A stretch of 64,000 nt of DNA from Hedera helix (GCA_947179155.2 OX359265.1:9362477-9426476); one strand, 5' to 3'. Counted from the first letter of the stretch, positions 34,256-47,690 are shown. The notes: generated from the sequence alone by a model not told the origin. Numbers and translations: made by a program.

Positions 34256-36522
34256 AAAAATTTCGTCCCCGAAATTATCTCATACACATTTCTACCAATT
34301 TTCATCTCTGAGTATAACTCTTTACTCATCATAGTCTGTGACCACCCTTTTCTAGGAAGTTCATACTTCTAAACTCATAATTCCAGAACAATGGAATATC
34401 TTGCAGAAGAATAAATTGAAAATCAATATCTTACAGAAGAATAAATTGAAAATCAAAATATTCATTAAAACTTTCATAATATGCTGAGGAGTCATCAAGA
34501 CTGTGAACATGGAATTAACTGAATTCCGAATAAATAGTATTTATCCCTGTAAATACTTATAAACAGAGTGTTTATCAATCACAAAGACTGAAAACATTCC
34601 ATAGGTGTACGCTAGGTGATCAGCCTATCGTACTTCTGCGTTGTGCACAACGACTTCTTACGGGGTCGAACTCTTTGGATTTACCAACCCATATCAGCAT
34701 GCCACCACTGTTGGGCGCCCCCTCGCGGGTTCTTTATTCATGGCTCTGACATATCCCCCATTATGGAGTTGTTCACCTCAGACTTACTACAAAATTCCGC
34801 TCCAGCATAAGTTGGATTGGAAAATAAAACTCGAGTCATTTCTGACCAAAAAGTGTCCAGTCAAAATAAATGACATAGACTCACATCATTGAACTGTTCG
34901 TATATTACGACTCAAAAATCATTTTAGATTAGTTAAAATAACAAAAATTCATTTATAGGACTTCATGATACCGCACCGTTGCAACAGTGCGTTGAGGATT
35001 CCGTCTTTTTCATCTCTGCACCATGGCTTTAATGGCGTGTGATGATTTTATAAATACATTTTGATATTTTCAAATCAATTTGTCTTGCCGAAACAATTAG
35101 CATAGACTCTTCTTTAAACGTTTCAAAATACTAAAAATCATTTTGACTTTGTCATATTACATCATACCATAGTGGGCTTAAAAATACATCCAACACTAGG
35201 TTACTCTGCATTGATGACTCCATCGGTTATCATCTCTGCACTAAATGCATTAATGATTTCAAAAATACATTTGTCTTTTCAAAAGCACAAAAGTGCGAAT
35301 TTGGCACGATTTTTAAGAATTTCAAAGTCTAGCATAGCTAGAAGATTTGGAATATCCTAAAACCTCAAAACACCTCAAATTTTTCCTCCACATTCTTTTC
35401 CAGCTTAATAACTATATCTATTATAGCCTTAACCTGACTACTTAACTCTATCCATACTTACTGTTCATCAAACTTACCACATATTTGGGCTCAGCAACTT
35501 ACCACAATCATATGGTTTGAGGAACTTGTCCTAGTCAGGCCAAAGTCGCCCATTCGCTGAGGGGCTCCACCACATGACTATGAGTCACGAACTTACTATG
35601 CGTGTCAGTTCTCAGAACACGAACTTATCTTAACATCCTCTACCTATCCGTTATACACATGAGAAAAGAATCACCTTCTCAACATACATATAGTGAATAG
35701 TGCGACACCAGGTTTCAGTTGATTATCATTATAGGAAGCCAAGTGGTCGTCAAACCAAACACAATCTCCTGCCCATACAAGAAATTGGTCAACTCAGCCA
35801 CTAATCAATATAGAAAGTTAAGCGATCGTTAAACCAAGAACAAATCCCCTGCCCATACAAAGGACTGTTCAACTCAACCACTGTATCAATATAGAAAGCT
35901 AAGCGGTTCTAAAACCAAGCACCAATTCCCCGCCCATACAAGGAATTGTACAACTCAGCCACTAATATGAGTCCTCAATTAAAAACCTACAAACCTCTAA
36001 CTTTTCTTAACTTGCTATGAATGTTATCAATTCATACCTTATCACACTCAACACTTCAAGAGTCCACTTGTTACTATTTCAGTATCTTCATTGTTATAGC
36101 ACCATGCTATCAAAACAACCTCTTAATCATTTAACAGACCATTTGTCATTCCATGATTTTACTATGATCATCGTGATCTTATAACACAATTGATTTCACT
36201 GTACTATTTCTCCTTTATTCTAGGATCGTTTAATTCTATCATCTTATCATTCATCTCTGATCATTTTACTGTACGATCCTTCTCTTTTTAAATTCCTGAA
36301 TCAAGTGTTCCCTGATTCTTATTCCATTTATTTGGATTACACTAATTGAAGATCCTTCTTTGAATCTTTTCATATATCTATGTATCTATATAGATTTATT
36401 TCCTCATTTATGAACTGTATATGTTCATTTCTAAACTCTATCTGAGTTTATCCTTTCATTGTCTTCATTATCTTTCCATGATTATAGCCTAAGGTACTGC
36501 TACCTAAGAACTATAACCTATC
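34256..36522 (-). other. LARD internal region, non-coding
   Basis: About 2.3 kb with no ORF longer than 83 codons and no recognisable Gag or Pol motif apart from the last few codons near the polypurine tract. It contains a repeat of about 79 bp in three copies at 35,728-35,966. Confidence 0.75.
35728..35966. repeat. About 79-bp tandem repeat in LARD interior
   Basis: Three units contain ATATAGAAAG(T/C)TAAGCG, then AACCAAG, then CCTGCCCATACAA and CAACTCAGCCACT. They are diverged from each other. Confidence 0.75.
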
Positions 36523-36535
36523 AGCTCTGATACCA
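36523..36535 (-). other. LARD primer binding site (initiator tRNA-Met)
   Basis: Minus-strand TGGTATCAGAGCT lies 3 bp from the right LTR. It is complementary to the 3' end of plant initiator tRNA-Met. Confidence 0.9.
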
Positions 36536-36538
36536 ACC

Positions 36539-39500
36539 TGTGACGACCCCAAATCCGGGTTCCTTTAACCCTGGACCTGGTTCATCACTATACATCATCT
36601 TCATACACGTTCTATAACTAATGCGGAATATATAAACATAAATTGTTTATTCTACAACATTTCCCAAGGTTTCTAACCTTAACTTACATATATACCTTTA
36701 GATTCATAAAAAGGTTTACATAAATACTTACATCATATAACAATTTAGTTATAATGCATAACACTATAATCTTGTCTGTTGCTTCTGTCTCCGTCTCTCC
36801 TTGGACATTCGTATTATTCTGAAATTTGTTATCATGATATAGCAAGAGTGAGCAACGACTTTGCTCAGCAAGTTTAAATATGATAACGATATATCATGAT
36901 TGAAAGAAAGAATAAGCTTTTGAATTTTCAACAATATAATAATTGTGAAAGAGTACGAGTCATAATTTCACTAATTGAATGACTGAATAAATAAATGTTG
37001 AGTGTCAATAATGACCATGAACAATTTAACTGAACCTTATGGTAATGAAGGTGATCAGCCTTTCATACCTGATGAACACATGCAACATGCACTATGTGCG
37101 AATCAACAATTTAAAGATGTGGAATAATTATACAGAATTAAACCATAGCATGCTTGAAACATAATAACTTGAGTTTGAGTTAGGAACTTGAACAATAAAA
37201 TAATATATCCTGCTCGAATATAAATTGAGTAGGGTTTAGGAAACTTGCCTGTCTGCTCAGCTACAATAAATGTCTAGCTTTAACTAACTGGCTTGGAAAG
37301 ACCTAACATCAATAAAGTTGGTCTAATAATTAATACGGCGTATTTGCACAACTATACGCTTATTAAGGAACTTATCTATCACATAAGTACTAACACATAA
37401 TTTACATCAGTCAAAACAATATTATTAACCTTATAGACCCTCAATCATATTAGGTTAATAATTTAATAAGTTAGAAAATATTTTTCTTTAAGTGTTGCAC
37501 ACTTATTAAACTATTAAACAATTTATTATAATTGTTTAAACAAAAGAGTTAAAAGACATTTTCTTTATTCCATTAAATCTAATTTCATTTAATTACTATT
37601 TATCATTAATTAAATAGTAAGTAATTAACTACCTTTAGTTATTATTTAATAATAAATAATAACTTACAAGATTTATTTATTATTTAAAATTAATCAAATA
37701 ATAAATAATTATATTATATTAAAAATAATCAAATATCTTTAGTTATTATTTAATAATAAATAATAACTAATTAACTAGATTCATTTATTATTTAAAGTTA
37801 ATTAAATAATAAATAATAAAATTATATAGTAAATACTCAAATATCATTAGTTATTATTTAATAATAAATAATAACTAACTAAATTTATTTATTATTTAAA
37901 GTTAATCAAATAATAAATAATTAAATAATCAATCTTAGTTGTCTTTAATTATTATTTAATAGTAATTAAATAATAATTAATTAATTTATCATCCTTGTTT
38001 ATTATTTAATATTAATTAAATAATAATTAGTTTAATCGTAAATTCAGAAGATATAATATTAACTAGATTAATATTTACAACATTTAAATATTAATCCAAA
38101 ATACTTATTATATTTAAAAAAAATATAATATTAAACTAACTAGATTAATATTTACAACATTTAAATATTAATCCTAAATACTTATTATATTTGAAAAATA
38201 TAATATTAAACTAACTAGATTAATATTTATAATATTTAAATATTAATCCTAAATACTTATTATATTTGAAAAATATAATATTAAATACCTAAATATCATT
38301 TTTGTATTATTATTATTTTTGTTATAATTTTAAATTAATTTTTAAACATTTAAATTAATTTAAATTATCCAGAATGGCATTTCTGTAAATAAGCCGAAAA
38401 CTGACTCGGGGGCAATTTCGTAATTACGCAGAAAACGAACGGAGGGGCAGTATGGTAATTTCCTTCGAAAACTGGTTTCCGCGCAATGCGCGCGCTTACA
38501 AATCTACGGCCCAAAACGGTGCCGTTTTGAGGAATCGTCTGCTGGGTTCCGCGCGTACGCGCGGCGATAAGTTTTTCGTGCACTAAACGGCGTCGTTTGG
38601 AGCCGGCATCGGCAGTGAACAGTGGCGCGCATTGCGCGGCCAGAGTTTTTTTATTTTCCTTCCCCAGCAGAGTGTGAACAGTGCTATTTTAATACACATC
38701 TTAATAAAATTTATACCTTCAAGAAATCTTTAAGTCCTCAATAAAAATCCAAAAAAATTACCAACCACTTAATCTCAATTTATAACATGAAAATTTAATT
38801 TTTCATGATTTAATATTAAAATTTTTTATAAAAATTTTTACATCACATAAACTACCACAAACCATAACTTTTTGTGTATAACTCCATTTTGAGTGATTCA
38901 AACTTTGTTTTTCTCATGATTTAATGTTCTATAATATTATAACATTAAATCTAAGTTTTATAAAAATATTTTTGGACATAAATTCCAAAACTTATTTACA
39001 CACTATTAAATACATATTTTAGCATATAAAATATACCAAAATACAAACCAAGCATATTAAACTCAAGCCTGGCATAAATATTACCACTACACATTATTAA
39101 CTATATTAACATGTTTATACTAACATGATAATTTATTTAATTTAAAAACAAACTATATTTAAAATAATCATTACCTCATTTTAATGGCTATCTTCATTTT
39201 TCTTCCAAACTAGGTTGTGAAAGAATATCTCATGATCCAAGAACTCCTTCTCCTTCCTTATCCTTGCTCTCAAATATTTTCTCTCTAATTTGAAAAGTGA
39301 TAGAAGAAAAAAATGACTAACATTTCTCTCTCTCTAATGACTTAAGTCTTTCATAATGTATAGATATATATCTTATATCTATGAATTTAGACCAACACAA
39401 GTTAGCTCTTGGATACTTACACAAGGAAATTAACCCATGCCTTAGTTGGTGAGGATTTTGTGGAAAAAGTCTCACCAAAAATCAAAAGAAGCAACCTAAT

Positions 39501-41009
39501 TATTAAATAATTAAATAATAAAATAAAAAAAAGAAATCATCTCATCCACTCTTTCTCCTCCTTGCCGGCTGATGGCTCTCTTTCTTGTCCCAAAATTAGT
39601 GTCACAAACTCACTTTTTAATAATTAATAAGTTATATAATTGTTTTTCCAAGTGGGCCAATTATTGGGCTTTAATTTAAAATACCAATTGGACTCCTATT
39701 AAATTGTTTGGGCTACTAAATTGTCAAGTCCATTTAATTTATCATTGGACTATTTAATTATAACCCAAATGATTAATTATTAATTTTGTTACACATTAAT
39801 TATCCAATCCATAATTAAATAATAATTGAATTGATTAATTAATTAAATACTCTAACCCATTAATATTAAATTACTAAATGGACTAATAATATTATTAATA
39901 ATATTTTACATTATTTACATTAATTAATTATCATATTAATTAATTTATTATATTTAATTCACTCATTATATTCAATTTAATTGAATATTTAATTAATAGG
40001 AAACTTATCAATTATTTTGATATTAAAACTTTATGGTTTGTTTCGCTAGTAATAATATATATAATCTATATATATTATTTATACACATCACCTTAATTTA
40101 AAAATAATTTCACAATAAATTATGAAATTTAAATAAATACAATATATAATTTAATATATATTATTTACGCCATAAATTAAATTATTTAATACGTTTACAT
40201 TAAATAATTTATTTCTCATCAATTATGGAAATAATTCCATTTACCCGAAAATACATTAAAATAATAATATATTTACTCAATTTCGTATTTAAATAATTTA
40301 TTTAATTATTTAATTAATATTACACAAATAATTGTATAATTAAATTTCTCAATCCCATAAATCATTTACAATGATTTATTTAATTATAGAATATATTCAA
40401 TTACTATTTAAAATTTCTCAATTAATTTAAACCCTTTATATATATGTACATATATATTAAATTAAATATTGTACAATATATATAATTACTAATCTCCTTT
40501 AATTAATTCAACTACTTTATATAATTTATAATTATATAATTTACATAATTATTCCTCACAAATAATTTATCAACAATTTGCATAATTGTTGATTAATGAA
40601 TAAATTAATTCCACAATAAACCTTTTAATTCAATTCGGATTAATTTAATATTAATCTATCTATTTATCACAATTTAATTAACCATTAAATTATGTTACTA
40701 AATATGCACGCATATATATATATATATTCATATAAATACATATTTAATTTACACGCAACCACGTCGCATAATTACATAACTCCACTAATTAATTCTCTTA
40801 ATTTAATTAGACTTGTTGTTAGTCAAGTTTATTGAATTATCACTTTACTTGCTAACTTATCAAAAATTTTGATATCACCATATCTAAGTTAGTCCGTTAA
40901 ATTAAATTTGGACCTCTATTTATCTATCACTACTAGGTTATCAAACTCCAACCTTTATTAAATATTAAATATTTTATTTCTAATTTATTTAAATATCCGG
41001 GATATTACA
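36539..41009 (-). repeat. LARD 5' LTR (right copy)
   Basis: Same length (4,471 bp) and, wherever compared, same sequence as 29,770-34,240, at an offset of 6,769. Followed by TSD ATTAT. Confidence 0.95.
38374..38640. repeat. GC-rich palindrome cassette in LARD right LTR
   Basis: Identical counterpart of 31,605-31,880. Confidence 0.75.
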
Positions 41010-41760
41010 ATTATAACATTTAAGTTATATTTATAACACTTGTTAAATGATATATTTTAGTTATATTGTAACACTATATATAATTAGAATAAGGGGAAAA
41101 AATTATGAGTTTTAAAGTATAGTTCATTAATGAATGAATGTTAATTTATTTATTTTTAATAAATATAATAATAATGCTCTAAATTATAATTCAAATAGGT
41201 TTTCATTATTTTTGAAATCCTAAATTCAAAATGAATGCTCTACTTATTAATGTTTAGATATCCATTAATAAGTATATGTACATTTTATATGTTAATTTGG
41301 AGTAATACTATAGTGTGTATGAATATTTATAATCTATAATTATAACATTTAAATGATATTTATAACAGTTGTTAAATGATGCATTTTAGATATATTGTAA
41401 CACTATATATAATTAGAATAAAGGAAAAAAAATAATAAGTTTTAAAGTATAGTTCATTAATGAATGAATGTTAATTTATTTATTTTTAATAAATAAAATA
41501 ATCAATGCTCTAAATTATAATTCAAATAAATTTTTATTATTTTTGAAATTCTAAATTTCAAAATGAATGCTCTACTTATTAAAGTTTGATGTCCATTAAT
41601 AAGTTGATGTCCATTTTATATATTTGAAGTAATATTGTAGTGTTTATGAATATTTATAATTTATAATTATAACATTTAAATGATATTTATAACACTTTTT
41701 AAATGATCTAAAAATTATATTGTAATACTTGTTAAATGATACATTTTAGATATTTTAACT
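41010..41760. repeat. About 328-bp tandem repeat of the hAT-like element
   Basis: The unit marker CATTAATGAATGAATGTTAA occurs at 41,125 and 41,455. A diverged copy (TATTAATGAATAAATGTTAA) lies at 29,551, left of the LARD. With the LARD removed the three are evenly spaced, so the LARD landed inside this array. Confidence 0.8.
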
Positions 41761-41929
41761 TTATAATAGTAAAAATTCATTAACTATACTTAAATCAATT
41801 TATTAATATTATAATATAAGTGTTATTTCCTACTTTTTAGAAGTGAAATGACATATTTTAAAAATAATTTTCGTATGATAGTGAAAACTAATTAGTATAT
41901 AAGGAAGACTACTGAAAAAAATTAATTTG

Positions 41930-41931
<2 letters not shown>

Positions 41932-41989
<58 letters not shown>
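41932..41989. repeat. AT dinucleotide microsatellite
   Basis: About 58 bp of uninterrupted TA repeats near the right end of the hAT-like element. Confidence 0.95.
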
Positions 41990-41991
<2 letters not shown>

Positions 41992-43488
41992 TTATTCGGA
42001 TCCGAATTCGAATATCGAATTCTTGGATATCCGGTATCCGATATCTGCCGAATATATTTACGGAAGGATGTTAAACGAATACGAATACGCCTATTTATTT
42101 ACGGATACCTTTAAACCGAATACATCATATCCGATTTTTTTCGAATGCGAATAATATCCGTTTTTTTACGAATACGGACGAATATGAATTTTTCAATTAC
42201 CATTTACAGCTCTACTTATCACTCTTGTAATCTATTATATATACTAAAATGCAGTACATAACACCGTTGCTTGACAAGTGGCTTTCTCACAATGAAACAC
42301 ATGTCTTACGTATTTAATATCCTCAATCCTTACTATTGGGAATTTACTCCACTTTTTATAATTTTTTAATATTATACATTTTATATAATTATACCATACA
42401 TATAACTTACTTCCCAAATTACTAACCATAATTACCCATTAAATTCGGCTTTTGAAATTTTAAAATATTATATACCATTTATAATATTATATTTTATATT
42501 ATATCATACATATTATTATTAAATAAATAATAACAAAATTGAGCTGAACCATTACTCCTGCTTTTCGTATTTTATAATATTATACTACACATTATACCTT
42601 AAACAAGTAAAAAAATACAATTTACTAACCATTATATACCATTTATAATATTATACCACACACAAATAATAACAAAATTATTTTTATAACGTATGGTATA
42701 ATCTACACGATCACTATAAATCTAAATTTAATTATGTTCAAACATAATTATTATATCCTAAAAACAAAATCAGTACATATCTAAACTGTTTTGATAATCT
42801 CAAGTGTTCTGTTAATCTCAACTGCAAAAATGTTATCATTACTAATTTAATTATATTATAACGTAATATTATACAATTTATTTACAATTATATAACAACA
42901 TTAATTATATTATAACGTAATATTATAGCATTTATCTCAATCCCACGTTAAATCTAAATTTATGCCACGTGTCGTTCTATGATGAAACATTACTAGAAAT
43001 GTCACTCGCAGCTTGCACTTTCAGTGAAATCTTAATACACCCATTTTTTTAATTATTTCACATACACAGAATAATTCAACATATCTTAATTCGATATGCA
43101 TATCACATCTCACAATTGGATATTTCTATATGCATAAATATGACTGTCATTCAATAATTCTAAATTGTTGCAAATAAATCTATCACCTAAAAATATTGCA
43201 TAATTTAAGCAATCTCAATTTGATCTTATCAAATTAATTCAGTTTTGAATATTATCCAATTAAAATCCCATTAATTTAAGCAATCTCAAATTGAATATAA
43301 CACAATCGAATATTATCCAATAAATTAAAAATTCAATATTATCCCCTTAAAATATATAAGTATAGCACAAAAAATAATATTAATTTTTTTTGTCACAAAT
43401 CATATAAAATTGCAAAATTAAAGAAATACCAAATAGATAATAATCCAATTTTATGTATGGTTGGTCTACACAATTTTTATAATAACCC

Positions 43489-43496
43489 TATAAATA
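43489..43496 (+). promoter_or_regulatory. TATA box upstream of captured RPA-like gene
   Basis: TATAAATA, with ATG immediately followed by GTAAGC (a possible first splice donor) near 43,565-43,572, fits a captured promoter, leader and first exon. Tentative. Confidence 0.4.
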
Positions 43497-43736
43497 TATA
43501 CCACCTATTTCATTCTAAATCACACCACATAACAGTTTTCTTCTTCATATATTTTGCTTCTATATGGTAAGCTTATTTTTCTTTTGTTATTGCTCTTTTT
43601 CTATTTCTATTACATTCTGTTTCTTTGTCTCATCATGAATCTGACTTCAAATTTTCTTTCTACTTCTACTTCATTCTGAACCTTTATCTCACCACGAATC
43701 TGACTTCAACTTTTTTGTTGTTTGATTATTTAGCTG

Positions 43737-44449
43737 GCACAACTACTAAATACAATGTGTTGCTAACATCAGTCCTGTAAAGAGAAACGTGGAAAATTAA
43801 GGCACAAATAACTAAACTCTGGAATATGCCTTGCTTCTATAAAGGTGACTACATAAACAGTATTAAGATGATACTGTTGAATAAGAAGATATATATATAT
43901 ACATACATAAACTTTACCTTTACTATAACAACTTGACATCTACAAATTGTTTACCTTTATTATAACAACTTAACATCTACAAGTTATTCCTTCGTAGGAT
44001 GGCAGAATATAAGTCAATATCAAAATAACACTTTAAAATAAATTTCAACCATTGGTCAAGGAAAACAAAGTTTTTATTATCACCAATTTTGTTGTTAGTC
44101 AGAACGGTGGTTCTTTTAAAACTACCAAACATCCATATAAGATTAATTTCGTATATTCCACCTCATTGCAAGAGTCAGATGATGCTTCAATTCATACATA
44201 TGGACTCCAATTCAGTCCATTTGATCAAATACTAGCTAGCGCGATTGATGATTCCTACTTAGTTGGTATGTTTCACAATGATTTTGAAGCCATCTTTTTC
44301 ATACAAATTTTATTATTTAACTGTATAATTGTAATGTTTTGTGTTTAGATGTTATTGCTCAACTAACTGCAATTGGAGATTTACAACTCAGCATAAACAA
44401 TGGGAAACAAAGTAAGAGAGTTAATATTGAATTAACTGATAACATGTAA
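43737..44449 (+). pseudogene. RPA70-like (DUF223, OB-fold) gene remnant in Helitron
   Basis: After an acceptor-like TTTAG near 43,733, the first exon reads ETWKIKAQITKLWNMPCFYK and DYINSIKMILLNKK. It has an in-frame stop just before RETWK and is followed by a TA run. The second exon reads FQPLVKENKVFIITNFVV and SFKTTKHPYKINFVY up to DDSYLV at 44,265. A clean intron follows (44,266-44,348, GTATGT...TTTAG, phase 1) and the last exon (DVIAQLTAIGDLQL) ends in TAA at 44,447-44,449. This is the N-terminal DNA-binding fold of replication protein A large-subunit-like proteins, which bind single-stranded DNA. RPA-like genes are recurrent passengers of plant Helitrons. Truncated and broken. Confidence 0.78.
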
Positions 44450-44997
44450 ACTATACATATTGCTCAAAACTACAATTATACAATAGATTCCTATGAATTT
44501 TTTGTTCTAATGTTGTATTCATATACCAGTCAAACTATATTGACTTGCCGCAATTTCAAATTGATATTATCCAATAATTTGATTTTTGAATTGTTTTATT
44601 ATCTCATTTTTTGCTAACAACTCTAACACATAAATATATGATATTATCCAATAATTTGAATTTTTAATTTTTTTAAAAATAATTCTCAAGCAAAAAAATA
44701 TGTAATATTATCCCATCATTGGGCTTTAGAACTTTATTTACAAAAAAAAATCATGCATAATTTTTTTAATTTTTAAATTCCTTAATCATACAATTTTTTT
44801 TTTAATATTATCTCATAAATACAAATCTAAACTGATATTATATCCCAAAATTGCATCAATTCTAAATTGATATTATATCCCATAATTTTATTTTATATTA
44901 TCTCAAATTGATTGGTGATTAATCTAAACAATTTTTAATTTTTAATTTTTTTTAACAAAATGAATAATCCCGCCGCAACGCGCGGGGTTGTATCTAG

Positions 44998-46324
44998 TTA
45001 TATAATAATCGCCACTGCGGTCCACACATTTCCTTCAAGCATAAAGCAAATGAAAAGTTAGAAAAATTGTGTTTGGTTGTTCTATTAGAATGGAATAAAC
45101 TAATTTCATTTTTACCAAATTTGTTAATTTTATTCTTAAAGAAATGGCATAAAATGGCTCATTTAAAATAAATTATTAATAGACGAATAAAATTTTCAAA
45201 TGCATTCGAATTCCAAAGGCACCAAAAACTATGTAACCAGACATACACAAGAAGAGAAATCTCTGGTAGGAATATACTTGTAACGTTGGTGGCAAATGGA
45301 GGAAGAAGAATACTAGCCAAAAAAAAAATGGAGGAAGAAGAGTAGGTGGCAGCGCAGGTTGTTAAATTTAAACTTTGCTAATGGCCTTTTAGGGTACTGA
45401 TTATAACCCATAGTACAAAATCTTCGTAACGGAACCTTAAGATAAAAAAAAGGTACAGAAGGAAAGAAGAAACTACCATGGCAAAAACAAAGAATAAAAA
45501 CTATATGTCCCGTCACGAGACAAGTTTCTAGATTTTTTTAAATTATATTGTCTAAAATTAAATTAATTCACTTAACTTGACACGATACGAATTCAGTTAA
45601 TACGATACTTCCGGTTCTATATTTTACTTCATTATTTTGTTGCATCTAAAGCTGTAAACTCCATTCGTGTTCTAACAGCGACATTTCTAAATAACTAAAA
45701 TTAATTAACCATTCGTAAGTATTCACAAAACAGGAAATTATGTATAGGTAATATCATACTAAAATATTACCATATATGAACTAGACTATAAATTAGTCAA
45801 GCAATCTCTTGTGAAATAGGACAAAAATTAACAAGCCTAATGGTACAAATTTTATCATACTGCACCTATTCAAGTTGGAAGCATTTCATAATCTTCCTTT
45901 TCCAAATCCATTTGGAGTTCGCGCGGACGTGGGATTTTCATTAAAGGTGGTGGACATTCTTATAATTAAGTAAAAAATATAAAAAAAAATTAAATTTATC
46001 AAATATAAATTTTAATTAAAAACTTATAAAAATCGTTATAAAATCATTCTTCAAGACTTTATTTATTGAATTGAGACATGACTAATTAACTTTTGAGTAG
46101 ATTTATCGGAAGAAAATTTGGATCATTGACATTTAGTGGCGCTAGATTTTAAAAAATATTTACTTATATACATATTCATCTTAATTCAAAAATATCAAAT
46201 ACAAATTCACAACACAATAGAAAAAGTAATAATAAATTTAATTATATAAACAAATAAAATACCCGCTAGCATGGTCCTAAAAATTACATGCTCACAATTC
46301 TTGTATTTATTAATTCATTAAATA
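44998..46324. other. Intergenic, no gene seen
   Basis: AT-rich sequence without a supported ORF or boundary motif. Confidence 0.5.
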
Positions 46325-47350
46325 CATATGTTGAAAATTTTAATATATACTGTAAAATTAAAGAGTATGTAATGATGTACTAATTAACAAAAATAAATTA
46401 AAATAGATTAAAATCAAAACTAAATAATTAACTAATCATAGATAATTAAGAAAAAAATAGAGACAAAATTAATAATATTTAGCCTTAACCCTAAAATTTG
46501 GGTGAGGGGGAATCAAATAAACTCATGAAAAAAAAAAAAATTGAATTTAAAAGAGGATATTAGAATTATTTAATTGTTGATAAGTCATCCAATATTTGTT
46601 TCAAGGGGAGCACCACTTTACCATCTTAACCCTATACTAAAAAATTCAAAAAACAAGGCTAGGCACTGTAAAAGTACAACATTAAAGACATATGTTGAAA
46701 ATTTTAATATATACTGTAAAATTAAAGAGTATGTACGGATGTACTAATTAGTAAAAATGAATTAAAATAGATTAAAATCAAAACTAAATAATTAACTAAT
46801 TATAGATAATTAAGAAAAATATAGAGAAAAATTAATAATATTTAACCTTAACCCTAAAAAAAAATTGGGGGGGAGGGGGGAATCAAATAAACTCATGAAA
46901 AAAAATTGAAATTTGAATTTAAAAGAGGATATTAGAAGTATTTAATTGTTGATAAGTCATCCAATGTTTGTTTCGAGGGGAGCATCGCTTTACCATTTTA
47001 ACCCTATACTAAAAAATTCAAAAAACAAGGCTAGGCACTTGACCCCCCGGGTAGATCCTCACTAATTAGCAAGAATGAATTAAAATAGATTATAATCAAA
47101 ACTAAATAATTAACTGCTCATAGATAATTAAGTAAAAATTAGAGAAAAAATTAATAATATTTAACCTTAACCCTAAAATTTGGAAAAAAAATCAAATAGA
47201 CTCGTGAAAACAAAAAATAAAATTTGAATTTAAAAGAGGATATTAGAAGTATTTAATGGTTGATAAGTTATCCAATGTATTTTTCAAAGGGAGCATCACT
47301 TTACCATATTAACCCTATACAAAAAAAATTCATAAAACAAGGCTGGGGCA
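46325..47350 (+). repeat. Tandem triplication, unit about 364 bp
   Basis: CATATGTTGAAAATTTTAAT starts copies at 46,325 and 46,689. The third copy enters later, at ACTAATTAGCAAGAATGAAT (47,061), giving a spacing near 318 bp. All contain CCTTAACCCTAAAA, TAAAAGAGGATATTAGAA and AAAACAAGGCT(A/G)GG, with small indels. Confidence 0.85.
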
Positions 47351-47690
47351 CTTGTCCCCCCCTCCCCTTGCCGGATCCGCCCATAATTCGAACCTAGCAG
47401 ATCAGCCGGTTTCTGATGCTTACTTGAAGTGTTATTTTATAGATTTTCGTGTTTAAATAAGCTGCTGCAATTTGGCTGCACCTGAGTTTTTTAAAATAAT
47501 GTGGTCACCCCTGACTTCACTTCCCCTGCTAGTGGAATTCCCTTGGACTATACTAAAATAGTAAATTTCATTTGATTCTTCAAAACAAAATCCCAAATCC
47601 CCCAAATACTAGCTAGTATTATGCCTTCAGCATAATCTTCTGGTTCATAATTTTGTTTCAAATGAATGAACTCCTGATGTATTAGAAACC
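47351..47690 (+). promoter_or_regulatory. 5' flank of LYK4-like gene
   Basis: About 340 bp between the triplicated repeat and the ATG. No convincing TATA box; CTATACTAAAATAG near 47,548 is the nearest candidate. The proximal 100 bp is CT/A-rich, as in leaders. Confidence 0.3.

Larger units (their letters stand above)
29770..41009 (-). mobile_element. LARD: large non-coding LTR retrotransposon of Del/Tekay origin
   Basis: Two 4,471-bp LTRs flank a 2,298-bp internal region (34,241-36,538), with a perfect TSD ATTAT (29,765-29,769; 41,010-41,014). Every stretch of the LTRs I compared is identical, so the insertion is very young. Orientation is minus: the iMet primer binding site is at 36,523-36,535 next to the right LTR, and the polypurine tract at 34,241-34,255 next to the left LTR. 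Before the tract, minus-strand AATTTCGGGGACGAAATTTT resembles the end of pol in Del/Tekay chromoviruses. No gag or pol remains, so it must borrow proteins from a relative. Confidence 0.95.
29230..42214. mobile_element. hAT-like non-autonomous element split by a LARD
   Basis: Ends TAGAGATATAAACGG (left) and TAGAGCTGTAAATGG (right, inverted) form hAT-type terminal repeats. The 8-bp flanks CTTCTCAC (29,222-29,229) and CTTATCAC (42,215-42,222) differ at one base, as in an old TSD. Without the nested LARD and its TSD the element is about 1.74 kb. Both ends are full of ATTCG/ATCCG words (TATTCGTATTCGTATTCGG). A tandem repeat of about 328 bp fills the middle. No transposase is present. Confidence 0.78.
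42231..44997 (+). mobile_element. Non-autonomous Helitron
   Basis: Begins TCTATTATATATACTAAAAT after an A and ends TTGTATCTAG before a T. Ten to fifteen bases before the end lies a GC-rich hairpin, CCCGCCGCAACGCGCGGGG. These 5' TC, 3' hairpin plus CTAG and A|T target features define Helitrons. No RepHel ORF is present. It carries an RPA70-like gene remnant with an upstream TATA box. Confidence 0.85.

Noticed and set aside
36523..36535. Possible tRNA gene fragment
   Set aside because: Only 13 bases matching the 3' end of initiator tRNA-Met, beside an LTR; it is a primer binding site.
41927..42154. 75-codon ORF with IYIYIY run
   Set aside because: Translation of an AT microsatellite and the ATTCG-rich hAT end.
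45313..45516. 67-codon minus ORF
   Set aside because: Phe-rich low complexity in AT-rich intergenic DNA; no homology recognised.
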